From positions 1 through 11,097 of the forward strand of contig JAFLEE010000127.1 in assembly GCA_017302015.1 (NCBI GenBank): 11,097 bases of DNA, written 5' to 3'. Each line of letters opens with the position of its first letter. Position 1 is the first letter of the stretch. Made by a program: the position numbers and the translations under genes. The notes below the pieces were generated by a model, which saw only the letters and a list, made by a program, of their open reading frames with translations, searched no databases and was not told the origin of the DNA. Below are positions 1 through 6,338 of the stretch, one piece after another. This DNA is from Spirochaetota bacterium. Its GTDB lineage: Bacteria; Spirochaetota; UBA12135; COTS27; JAFLEE01.

Positions 1-113
1 GCCCCATTTTTTTCCATTTCCACGATTGGCTCCTAAAAGAGCCGACCGTTTCGTCCGGATTTTTAGTTGAGGCAATGGGGGGCTTTCGTCCGGAATTCTG
101 GTGATGCAATGCG
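1..113. repeat. Left copy of a 113-bp perfect inverted repeat
   Basis: Every base of 1-113 is matched by the reverse complement of 10982-11094; identity stops sharply inward of base 113. The window begins inside the repeat, so its outer limit and any target-site duplication cannot be seen. Internally it holds a T7 run (7-13), a small hairpin GGCTC-CTAAAA-GAGCC (28-43), two direct copies of TTTCGTCCGGA (49-59 and 84-94) and a near-palindrome CCGGAATTCTGG (90-101). No convincing coding frame is confined to it. It could be a dispersed genomic repeat, the end of a mobile element, or a duplicated upstream regulatory block. Confidence 0.95.
28..43. repeat. Small hairpin inside the terminal repeat
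   Basis: GGCTC (28-32), loop CTAAAA (33-38), GAGCC (39-43); a G-U and a U-A pair can extend the stem by two. The copy in the right repeat is its mirror. Neither orientation is followed directly by a T tract, so it is not a standard terminator; it might be a protein-binding palindrome. Confidence 0.5.
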
Positions 114-117
114 GGAA

Positions 118-136
118 TTTGACTTCGAGGTCGAAA
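118..136 (+). promoter_or_regulatory. Candidate TetR operator O1
   Basis: TTTGACTTCGAGGTCGAAA forms an imperfect palindrome (TTtGAC-N6-GTCGAA) that includes the -35 box. It matches the site at 151-169 at 16 of 19 positions, exactly 33 bp apart, or about three helical turns. Two in-phase copies around one promoter next to a tetR gene are typical of autoregulation; that this repressor binds here is inference. Confidence 0.7.
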
Positions 137-147
137 TCTCATATGCT
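119..147 (+). promoter_or_regulatory. Sigma70-type promoter of the TetR/efflux operon
   Basis: TTGACT at 119-124, a 17-bp spacer and TATGCT at 142-147 give a good -35/-10 pair, predicting a start near 153-155 and a 5' leader of about 44 nt before the repressor ATG at 198. The -35 starts 5 bp after the end of the terminal repeat. The two candidate TetR operators cover the -35 box and the start site. Confidence 0.75.
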
Positions 148-150
148 ATA

Positions 151-169
151 TTCGACTTACAGGTCGAAA
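151..169 (+). promoter_or_regulatory. Candidate TetR operator O2
   Basis: TTCGACTTACAGGTCGAAA contains perfect 6-bp arms TTCGAC (151-156) and GTCGAA (163-168) separated by 6 nt. It lies directly after the -10 box and covers the predicted start site, so occupancy would block transcription. It is the better-symmetrical partner of the site at 118-136. Confidence 0.72.
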
Positions 170-197
170 ACCGGATATCAAGGCGAATTCACGCACC

Positions 198-887
198 ATG
201 GCCCATCCCGCCCCATCCGTCTCCGAACGAAAGGAAAACGAAAAGGAACAGCGCCGAAAGGGCATCCTGCGCGCGGCCCGGGGCGTCTTCATCAAGCTCG
301 GCTTCCATGAGACGACCATCGAGAAAATCGCCCAAGAAGCCTCGTTGGGCAAGGGCACGGTCTACTACTACTACGACAACAAAGAGGCCATCCTCACCGA
401 TATGATGGTCGACCTGCTCCAAACGGGGGTGCGCGAACTGCTCCATAGCGTGGCGAAATCCAAGGGGCTGCGCGAATCCCTCGGCCTCTGCGCCTCGCGC
501 GCCCTCGACTTCATCATCGAGCATCTCTCCCTGTGGCTCGTCGTCCAGCGGGAAATCCCGCGTTTTCGCGATAAATGCCCCGGCCAATCGGCCAAATTGG
601 TCAAGATCGCCCGCCAGAGCCGCCGCCTGACGATCCGCATCCTGGGGCGGGCCCTGCGGAAATCGGGGAAGCACGAGGACGCGGAAGTCATCTACGATCT
701 CATCTCCTCCCAAATCATCGGCTACTCCCATTCCCACTTCACCGAGAAGAAATCCCGGGCGGCGCTCCACGAGAAGCTCCAGTACAGCCTCGACATCATC
801 TACCGGGGCATTTTCGCGTCCGAGGCCGGTTCCGCCCCCTCCCCCGTTGCACCGATTCCGGCCCCACCCATCGGGGAGCAACCATGA
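198..887 (+). CDS. TetR/AcrR-family transcriptional repressor
   Basis: A 229-residue DNA-binding regulator, probably the local repressor of the efflux operon it heads. Residues 18-64 form the TetR N-terminal domain: RRKGILRAARGVFIKLGFHE, then the helix-turn-helix TTIEKIAQEASLGKGTVYYYY (about 39-59) and DNKEAIL, a variant of the usual YYHFKSKEAL block. The remainder to about 205 is the helical ligand/dimer domain, too divergent to name an inducer; the last ~20 residues are a Pro/Ala-rich tail. The ATG at 198 is preceded by AAGGCG about 12 nt upstream, a modest ribosome site. The promoter just upstream carries two palindromes fitting autoregulation. The TGA at 885-887 overlaps an ATG at 884, coupling it to what follows. 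Family assignment is firm; effector unknown. Confidence 0.92.
   Translation: MAHPAPSVSERKENEKEQRRKGILRAARGVFIKLGFHETTIEKIAQEASLGKGTVYYYYDNKEAILTDMMVDLLQTGVRELLHSVAKSKGLRESLGLCASRALDFIIEHLSLWLVVQREIPRFRDKCPGQSAKLVKIARQSRRLTIRILGRALRKSGKHEDAEVIYDLISSQIIGYSHSHFTEKKSRAALHEKLQYSLDIIYRGIFASEAGSAPSPVAPIPAPPIGEQP
873..878 (+). promoter_or_regulatory. Ribosome binding site for the 27-codon ORF
   Basis: GGGGAG lies 5 nt before the ATG at 884, inside the last codons of the tetR gene. Its spacing is near ideal, and it is the main reason to treat the short ORF at 884-967 as potentially translated. Confidence 0.45.
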
Positions 888-967
888 TGTACTTAAGCAT
901 CCCAACCATCCCCCGACCGGCCGATCCGACCCGCTTGGCCGATCCGCTTCAGGCAGGAATTCCATGA
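884..967 (+). CDS. Possible 27-aa linking ORF between tetR and the TolC-like gene
   Basis: The ATG at 884 overlaps the tetR stop (ATGA, 884-887), and its own TGA at 965-967 overlaps the ATG of the outer-membrane protein gene (ATGA, 964-967). It has a good GGGGAG site 5 nt upstream. The product starts MMYLSIPTIPRP and is Pro-rich, with no recognisable domain or signal. The DNA inside contains a 10-bp direct repeat GGCCGATCCG (919-928 and 937-946). If translated, it would carry ribosomes from tetR to the next gene, as coupling ORFs do. It may instead be a chance frame in a 76-bp spacer: codon evidence in 27 codons is too slight to decide. Confidence 0.35.
   Translation: MMYLSIPTIPRPADPTRLADPLQAGIP
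955..958 (+). promoter_or_regulatory. Ribosome binding site that fixes the TolC-like start
   Basis: AGGA with a 5-nt spacer precedes the ATG at 964. The open frame extends upstream to an ATG at 847 inside tetR, but only the 964 start gives a signal peptide at the N-terminus and has this site. Confidence 0.6.
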
Positions 968-2454
968 ACCTCCAAAAGACGCCCCTCCTCGTCCTCCTGG
1001 CCTGCCTCCTGCCGATGGCGGCCCAGACCCCCGCCCCCCTCGTCCTCCCGCTCGATGATTTTCTGCGCCAAGTGCGCAGCGCCTCCCTCGATGCCCAAAT
1101 GTCGCGCTACGAGCTCGAGTCCGCCATGGCGGGATACCACGAACTCCGCGATAGTTTCGCCCCCGGCCTGAGCCTCGGCGCCGGCACCGCGGCGCCCGCG
1201 AGCGCCACCACGCTCCAGACCAATACCTCTTTCGCCATCGGCTTGGGAAAAGTCATCACCGAATCAGGCACCTCCCTCGGGCTCTCCTGGTCCAATCAAT
1301 ACGGCTACTCGAAATCGGGCCCCACCGCGGCCAACGCCTGGGCGTCGGCCCTCTCCTTCAGCATCGGGCAACCGCTCCTGCGCGGCGCGCCCTGGGCCTC
1401 CACCGGCGGTTACGCCCTCGAAGCGGCGCGCCAATCGGTTCGCCTCCAACGCTCCGCCCAGAACGGACGGGTGGGCGCCCTCCTCTTCGCCGCGCTCCAG
1501 GCCTATTGGACCTTCGACCTCGACCAGAAACTCCTCAAGATCGCCGACGACTCCATCACCGACGCGCGCGACCTCCTGGAACAGAACCGCCGGCGCGTCG
1601 TGCTCGGCACCGTGGATATCAGCGATGTCTACCGCAGCGAGGTGAACCTGACCCTCATCCTCAATAATCGCGACCAGATCTACCGCGACCTGCTGAACAT
1701 CCAATCCCAACTCCTGTTCCTCCTCCGCCGCGCCAATAGCGACCCCCTCCGGGTGTCCATCCAAATCCCGCAGCCCCTCGTGTTCCGCGACGAAACCAAC
1801 CGGGCGGAACAGCTCCTCGAACTCGGCCTCAAATCCCGCAAAGAATTCGAGCAACTCCGCATCGCCCGCGAATTGGCCCGGGCCAATCTCCGGGCCGCCA
1901 AGGCGAGCCTCCTGCCCCGCCTCGACGCCTCGGCCTCGGTCTCGCTCGCCGGCTACGACGCCACGGGCACCGGGTCCTTCAGCGAGGCCACCGGCAACCT
2001 CGGCAAGGGCGCCACGAATAATGTGGGATGGTCGGCGGGGCTGCGCTTCGAAGCCCCCCTCGATCCCGGCGCCTACAAGACCGTCATCGAGCGCCGCGCC
2101 TCGGAGTACCGCAAGGCCACCGAGAACGAGCAGTCCATGCGGGAACAGCTCACGATGCTCGTCCATAACCGCCTCGCCAACCTGCGCACGCTCAAGGGCG
2201 TCCTCGAGCGCACCCAAGACGCCCTGGAGATCTCCGACAAGAAGGTCGCCGAACTCATCCGCCAGTTCAAGAACGGCCGCATCAATTCCACCCAATACAT
2301 CCAGGGCTACGACGACCTCCGCAGCATCCAGAAACTCTACCACCAGTCGCTCTACGCCTGGGAGATCGAGAAGGCCGCCCTGCGCCTCGATCTCGGCCTG
2401 TTCCTCCAGGGCCTCGGCATCGCCGAGGTCGACCCCGCCGCCCCCGTGAAATGA
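964..2454 (+). CDS. TolC-family outer-membrane efflux protein
   Basis: A 496-residue protein expected to form the trimeric outer-membrane channel that takes substrate from the RND pump encoded next. Residues 1-~21 are a signal peptide (MNLQKTPLLVLLACLLPMAA), with cleavage likely before QTPAP. A Cys at position 14 weakly resembles a lipobox but is followed by more hydrophobic residues, so lipidation is doubtful. The mature part shows the family's paired repeats: long coiled-coil helices (for example ALLFAALQAYWTFDLDQKLL and the RVVLGTVDISDVYRSEVNL block, then a second set ending KNGRINSTQYIQGYDDLRSI) and Gly/Ser-rich beta strands before each set (LSLGAGTAAPAS, ASASVSLAGYDATG). Length fits the family. 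It is followed after 72 bp by the RND gene. An adaptor gene is missing from the cluster. The start is chosen for the signal peptide and AGGA site. Confidence 0.92.
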   Translation: MNLQKTPLLVLLACLLPMAAQTPAPLVLPLDDFLRQVRSASLDAQMSRYELESAMAGYHELRDSFAPGLSLGAGTAAPASATTLQTNTSFAIGLGKVITESGTSLGLSWSNQYGYSKSGPTAANAWASALSFSIGQPLLRGAPWASTGGYALEAARQSVRLQRSAQNGRVGALLFAALQAYWTFDLDQKLLKIADDSITDARDLLEQNRRRVVLGTVDISDVYRSEVNLTLILNNRDQIYRDLLNIQSQLLFLLRRANSDPLRVSIQIPQPLVFRDETNRAEQLLELGLKSRKEFEQLRIARELARANLRAAKASLLPRLDASASVSLAGYDATGTGSFSEATGNLGKGATNNVGWSAGLRFEAPLDPGAYKTVIERRASEYRKATENEQSMREQLTMLVHNRLANLRTLKGVLERTQDALEISDKKVAELIRQFKNGRINSTQYIQGYDDLRSIQKLYHQSLYAWEIEKAALRLDLGLFLQGLGIAEVDPAAPVK

Positions 2455-2526
2455 GACCGAAACCCAACTGACCCGAGCAGGGCCCCAGGCGGCGTCAGCG
2501 CCGAGGCGGCCCAAGGAACCCCCGTT

Positions 2527-5500
2527 ATGCGCAGCGTGATCCGATTCTTCGTCGACAACGCCAAGGTCGTCAACCTCATGGTCCTCGGCGTCACCATCGC
2601 CGGGCTCCTCATCTTCATCTACGGGCGCAAAGAGGGCTTCCCCGAGATCAAATTCGACCAGGTGATCGTGACCACGATCTACCCCGGCGCCTCGGCCAAG
2701 GAGGTCGAGAAGCTCGTCACCCGGAAGATCGAGGACGCCGTCGCCACGGTCAACGGCGGCAAGAAACTCACCTCCAAGAGCCTCGAGAACGTCTCGAGCG
2801 TGCTCTTCGAGGTCGAGGCCGACCAGTCCAAGAACATGACCAAGATCCTGTCCGACCTGAAGAGCGCGGTCGACCGGGTCGTCCCCGAACTCCCCGCAGA
2901 CGTGAAGAAGCCCGACGTCATGGAGATCTCCTTCGACCTCTTCCCGGCCATCGCCGTCATCGTCTCGGGCGACATCCCCGAGGTCGAACTCCGCGAGGTC
3001 GCCAAGCGCTTCGCCGACGACGCCAAGAAGATCCGCGGCGTCGGCCAGGTCTCGAAGACCGGCTACCGCGACCGCGAGATCTGGGTGGAGTGCGATCCCG
3101 CCCGCCTCCGCGCGATGGACGTCGACCTCGCCGACGTGATCATGGCCATCCGCCTGCGTTCCATCAACCTCCCCGCCGGCAGCCTCACCCTCGCCGGGCG
3201 CGAGTACCTCATCCGCACAGTGGGCCAATTCGCAAGCCTCGACCAGGTGAAATCCGCCGTCGTGCGCGCCAACGACGAGGGCCGCATCGTCACCATCGCC
3301 GACGTGGCCCAGGTCACTTGGGCCTTCGAGAAGCAGACCCAGATCACCCGCGCCGAGGGCAGCACCGGCATCCGCCTCGGCGTCCTCAAGAAGAAGACCG
3401 GCGATATCATCCAGGTGAGCGACGCGGTGAAGGCCCTCATCAAGAAGTACGAGGGCGAGAAGCTCCTGCCCGGGGGCGCTCGGCTTTTCTATGCCGATGA
3501 CCAGGCCTATTACGTCAAGAAGCGCCTCAAGACCCTGGCGAAGGACGCCCTCCTCGGCCTCGTCTTCGTCTTCATCTGCCTCATCGTCTTCTTCGACCTC
3601 TCCACCACCCTCTTCACCGCCGTCGCCGTGCCCGTAAGCTTCTGCGGGGGGATGCTCGCCGCCAGCGCCATGGGCATCACCCTGAACCTCATGAGCATGT
3701 TCGGCTTCATCATCGTCGTCGGCCTGCTCGTCGACAACGGCATCGTGGTGGCCGAGAATATCTACCGCCACCTGGAGCAGGGCGACCCATTGCAAAAGGC
3801 CGTCATCGACGGGGCCAGCGAGGTGAGCCTGCCGGTCTTCGGAAGCGTGCTCACCATCATCCTGGCCTTCCTCCCCCTGGCCTTCCTCCCCGGCATCTTC
3901 GGGAAATTCCTCTCGGTGATCCCCATCGTGCTCACCATCACCCTCACCATCTCCCTCGCCGAGGCCTTCTTCGTCCTCCCCGGGCACATCCACTTCATCC
4001 AATCCTGGCGGATGAAACGCCACCCGGCCGGCGCCGGCGCGGTCTCCCACGACGAAAGCGGATGGTTCTTCCGCCTCAAGGCCTGGTATGAGCGCTTCAT
4101 CCGGGCCGTGCTGACGAAACCCAAGCGCAACCTCGCCCTCATCACCCTGGTGAGCTTCGGGGTGGCCGGCGTGCTCATGTCGCGCATCCCCTTCCAACTC
4201 TTCAGCGGCAGCATCGACGAATACACCGTGACCCTCGAGGGCCCCGTCTACGGCAGCCTCCAGCAATCCCAGGCCTTCGTCGACCAGGCCGAAGCGCGCC
4301 TGCGGCAGCACCTCCACAAGGAGGTCCGGGAGTTCATCTCCACCGTGGGCTACGTGGACGAGGGCATGGGGCCCCGCATCCGCTCCTATCTCGGGGGCAT
4401 CCGCCTCATCATGAACCCCGATGCCCGCATCCAGCCCCACGATTTCTTGGGCGTCGTCAACCGCGAACTGGCCCAGGTGCCCGGCGTGGTCAAGTTCACC
4501 GTGGGCCAGCGGCGCAACGGCCCGCCCCAGAACAAGCCCGTGGAGGCCAAGATCTTCGGCGAAGACCTCACCGTCATGCGCCAGATCGCCGCCGACCTGA
4601 AGGGCATCCTCAGCAATACCCCGAATACCACCTCGGTGGGGGACAGCTTCGAGGAGGGGAAGGACGAGTTCATCCTCAACGCCGACGAGCGGGCCGCCGC
4701 GGTCTACGGCCTCTCGCTTCAGAGCGCCGCCTTCGCGCTGCGCTACGCCTACGAGGGCGGCAAGGCCACCACCCTCAACACGATGGGGTCCGTCGACGAA
4801 GACGTCGATGTCGTCGTGAAGTACCGCGGCAGCGCCCAGCGCAGCCTCGAGGAACTGAAGGGCCTCAACATCAAGAACCGCATGGGCCGCAACGTGCCCA
4901 TCTCCTCCTTCGCCACCATCAGCAACGACCGCAGCGTCTCGGTCATCGACCGCGAGCGCCAGAGCCGCATCGTGCGCGTCACCGCCGAACTCAAGAAGGC
5001 CAGCGACCGGCAGTACAGCGGGCAGAAGATCAACGCCATGCTCCAGGGGAAGATCCCCGGGATCCTCAAGAAATACCCGCCGACCTACAGCGTCGAGCTC
5101 GGCGGCGAGCAGGAGGACACGCGCGAACTCATCACCGGCACCCTCATCGCCCTCGGCGTGGCGCTCGCGGCCATCTTCGTCATGCTCGTGGCCCTCTTCC
5201 GCTCCTTCGCCCAGCCGATCATTATCATGCTGGTCGTCCCCTTCGGCATCGTCGGCGTCTCCATCGGGCTCTCGCTCCCGCCCTTCGACCCCCTCGGGCT
5301 CCTCCCCCTCATCGGCCTGGTGGCCCTCACGGGGACCATCGTCAGCGGCACGATCGTCATGGTGAGCTTCATCAACGCCAACCGGGCCAAGGGCCTCTCG
5401 CGGCTGGAGGCCACCATCAAGGGCTCCGCGGGGCGCCTCAGGCCCCTCATCGCCACCCACGCCACGGCCATCTTCGGCCTCATCCCCCTCGCCTACGGCA

Positions 5501-5712
5501 TCGGCGGCCGCGAGCCCTTCCTCGCCCCCATGGCGGTCGCCCTGGCCTGGGGCCTCGCCTTCACCACCGTCATCACCCTCGTCATCCTCCCCTGCATCTA
5601 CCTCGTCGTCGACGGGGCGACGGAATGGATGATGACGAAACTCGGCCTCACCTATGAACTGCCCTGGGACATGGAAGCCATCGGGGGCGCCGAGCCCAAG
5701 GAGAAGGCCTGA
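2527..5712 (+). CDS. RND-superfamily efflux transporter, HAE1/AcrB-like permease
   Basis: A 1061-residue inner-membrane, proton-driven pump subunit, normally a trimer that exports hydrophobic or toxic compounds through a TolC channel. Layout matches AcrB: TM1 about 14-34, a periplasmic porter domain about 35-330, TM2-TM6 about 331-490, TM7 about 532-555, a second periplasmic domain about 556-870 and TM8-TM12 about 871-1040. TM4 carries GLLVDNGIVVAEN (399-411), giving the essential Asp (D403), while the second Asp of AcrB is Asn404. In TM10, GLVALTGTIVSGTIVMVSF has Ser940 where AcrB has its proton-relay Lys. This variant relay is known in other RND branches, so function is likely but substrate cannot be inferred. 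The ATG follows AAGGA with 9 nt spacing; the stop TGA shares a base with the next ATG (TGATG). A metal exporter (CzcA type) is less likely. Confidence 0.95.
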   Translation: MRSVIRFFVDNAKVVNLMVLGVTIAGLLIFIYGRKEGFPEIKFDQVIVTTIYPGASAKEVEKLVTRKIEDAVATVNGGKKLTSKSLENVSSVLFEVEADQSKNMTKILSDLKSAVDRVVPELPADVKKPDVMEISFDLFPAIAVIVSGDIPEVELREVAKRFADDAKKIRGVGQVSKTGYRDREIWVECDPARLRAMDVDLADVIMAIRLRSINLPAGSLTLAGREYLIRTVGQFASLDQVKSAVVRANDEGRIVTIADVAQVTWAFEKQTQITRAEGSTGIRLGVLKKKTGDIIQVSDAVKALIKKYEGEKLLPGGARLFYADDQAYYVKKRLKTLAKDALLGLVFVFICLIVFFDLSTTLFTAVAVPVSFCGGMLAASAMGITLNLMSMFGFIIVVGLLVDNGIVVAENIYRHLEQGDPLQKAVIDGASEVSLPVFGSVLTIILAFLPLAFLPGIFGKFLSVIPIVLTITLTISLAEAFFVLPGHIHFIQSWRMKRHPAGAGAVSHDESGWFFRLKAWYERFIRAVLTKPKRNLALITLVSFGVAGVLMSRIPFQLFSGSIDEYTVTLEGPVYGSLQQSQAFVDQAEARLRQHLHKEVREFISTVGYVDEGMGPRIRSYLGGIRLIMNPDARIQPHDFLGVVNRELAQVPGVVKFTVGQRRNGPPQNKPVEAKIFGEDLTVMRQIAADLKGILSNTPNTTSVGDSFEEGKDEFILNADERAAAVYGLSLQSAAFALRYAYEGGKATTLNTMGSVDEDVDVVVKYRGSAQRSLEELKGLNIKNRMGRNVPISSFATISNDRSVSVIDRERQSRIVRVTAELKKASDRQYSGQKINAMLQGKIPGILKKYPPTYSVELGGEQEDTRELITGTLIALGVALAAIFVMLVALFRSFAQPIIIMLVVPFGIVGVSIGLSLPPFDPLGLLPLIGLVALTGTIVSGTIVMVSFINANRAKGLSRLEATIKGSAGRLRPLIATHATAIFGLIPLAYGIGGREPFLAPMAVALAWGLAFTTVITLVILPCIYLVVDGATEWMMTKLGLTYELPWDMEAIGGAEPKEKA

Positions 5713-6335
5713 TGTTTTCCGGCATCATCGAAGCGATGGGCGAGATCGAGAAGATCGAGGAGATCGGCGGAGGGCGGGCCTTCTACCTTAAGGCGCCCTG
5801 GGCGGGGGACCTCGCCCAGGGCGAATCGGTGGCCCTCGACGGGGTGTGCACCACCGTCACCGAGGCGGGGGGCGGCGCCTTCCGCATCTTCGCCTCCGAG
5901 CAGACCTGCGCCATCACGAACCTCGGCGCCCGCAAGGCCGGCCAGAGGGTCAATCTCGAACGCTCCCTCCAACTCGACGCGCGGGTCTCCGGCCACTTCG
6001 TCTACGGCCATGTCGACGCCCGGGGGCCGCTCCAGAAGATCGAGACGGGCGCCTCCTCCTGGGTGCTCGAGTTCGGCGTGCCGTCGGCGCGCTTCATGCC
6101 CTGGATGATCCCCAAGGGGAGCGTCGCCATCAACGGCATCTCGCTGACGGTCTACGAGATCCGGTCCCAGGCCTTCGCCGTCATGATCATCCCCCACACC
6201 TGGGAGAAGACGAACCTGAGCGCCCTGGCCATCGGGGAGAGCGCGAACCTCGAGTTCGATTTCATGGGGAAGTACGCCGAGAACTTCTTCCGCGGCGCGC
6301 GCGGCCGCTTCTCGGGCGGGCCGCTCTTCGCCTGA
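5712..6335 (+). CDS. ribE: Riboflavin synthase, alpha subunit
   Basis: Catalyses dismutation of two 6,7-dimethyl-8-ribityllumazine molecules to riboflavin and a pyrimidinedione, the last step of riboflavin synthesis, in the cytoplasm. The 207 residues hold two lumazine-binding barrels. The first starts MFSGIIEAMG (family MFTGIIE) and has GESVALDGVCTTVT with the catalytic-type Cys46. The linker SGHFVYGHVD (94-102) carries the conserved His95 and His100. The second has KGSVAINGISLTV (135-147), IPHTWEKTNL (160-169) and NLEFDFMGKYAE near the C-terminus. Length is normal. The start codon shares a base with the RND stop, so it is very probably co-translated with the pump. No other rib gene is in the window. 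It converges on the solute-binding gene with 3 bp between stops. Assignment is firm. Confidence 0.96.
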   Translation: MFSGIIEAMGEIEKIEEIGGGRAFYLKAPWAGDLAQGESVALDGVCTTVTEAGGGAFRIFASEQTCAITNLGARKAGQRVNLERSLQLDARVSGHFVYGHVDARGPLQKIETGASSWVLEFGVPSARFMPWMIPKGSVAINGISLTVYEIRSQAFAVMIIPHTWEKTNLSALAIGESANLEFDFMGKYAENFFRGARGRFSGGPLFA

Positions 6336-6338
6336 GCC

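Noticed and set aside
67-405. A 112-codon plus-strand frame beginning in the left repeat
   Set aside because: It overlaps tetR in another frame, ends in a Ser/Arg/Thr low-complexity run, and starts upstream of the predicted promoter.
847-963. Longer TolC-like protein starting at the ATG at 847
   Set aside because: It would overlap tetR by 41 bp and bury the signal peptide behind 39 residues; the 964 start has AGGA at the right spacing.
1264-5460. A 1398-codon open frame on the minus strand across the TolC-like and RND genes
   Set aside because: Its product is an acidic Asp/Glu/Gly/His-rich string without domains, as expected from the complement of high-GC third positions. The plus-strand genes in the same span have clear family matches.
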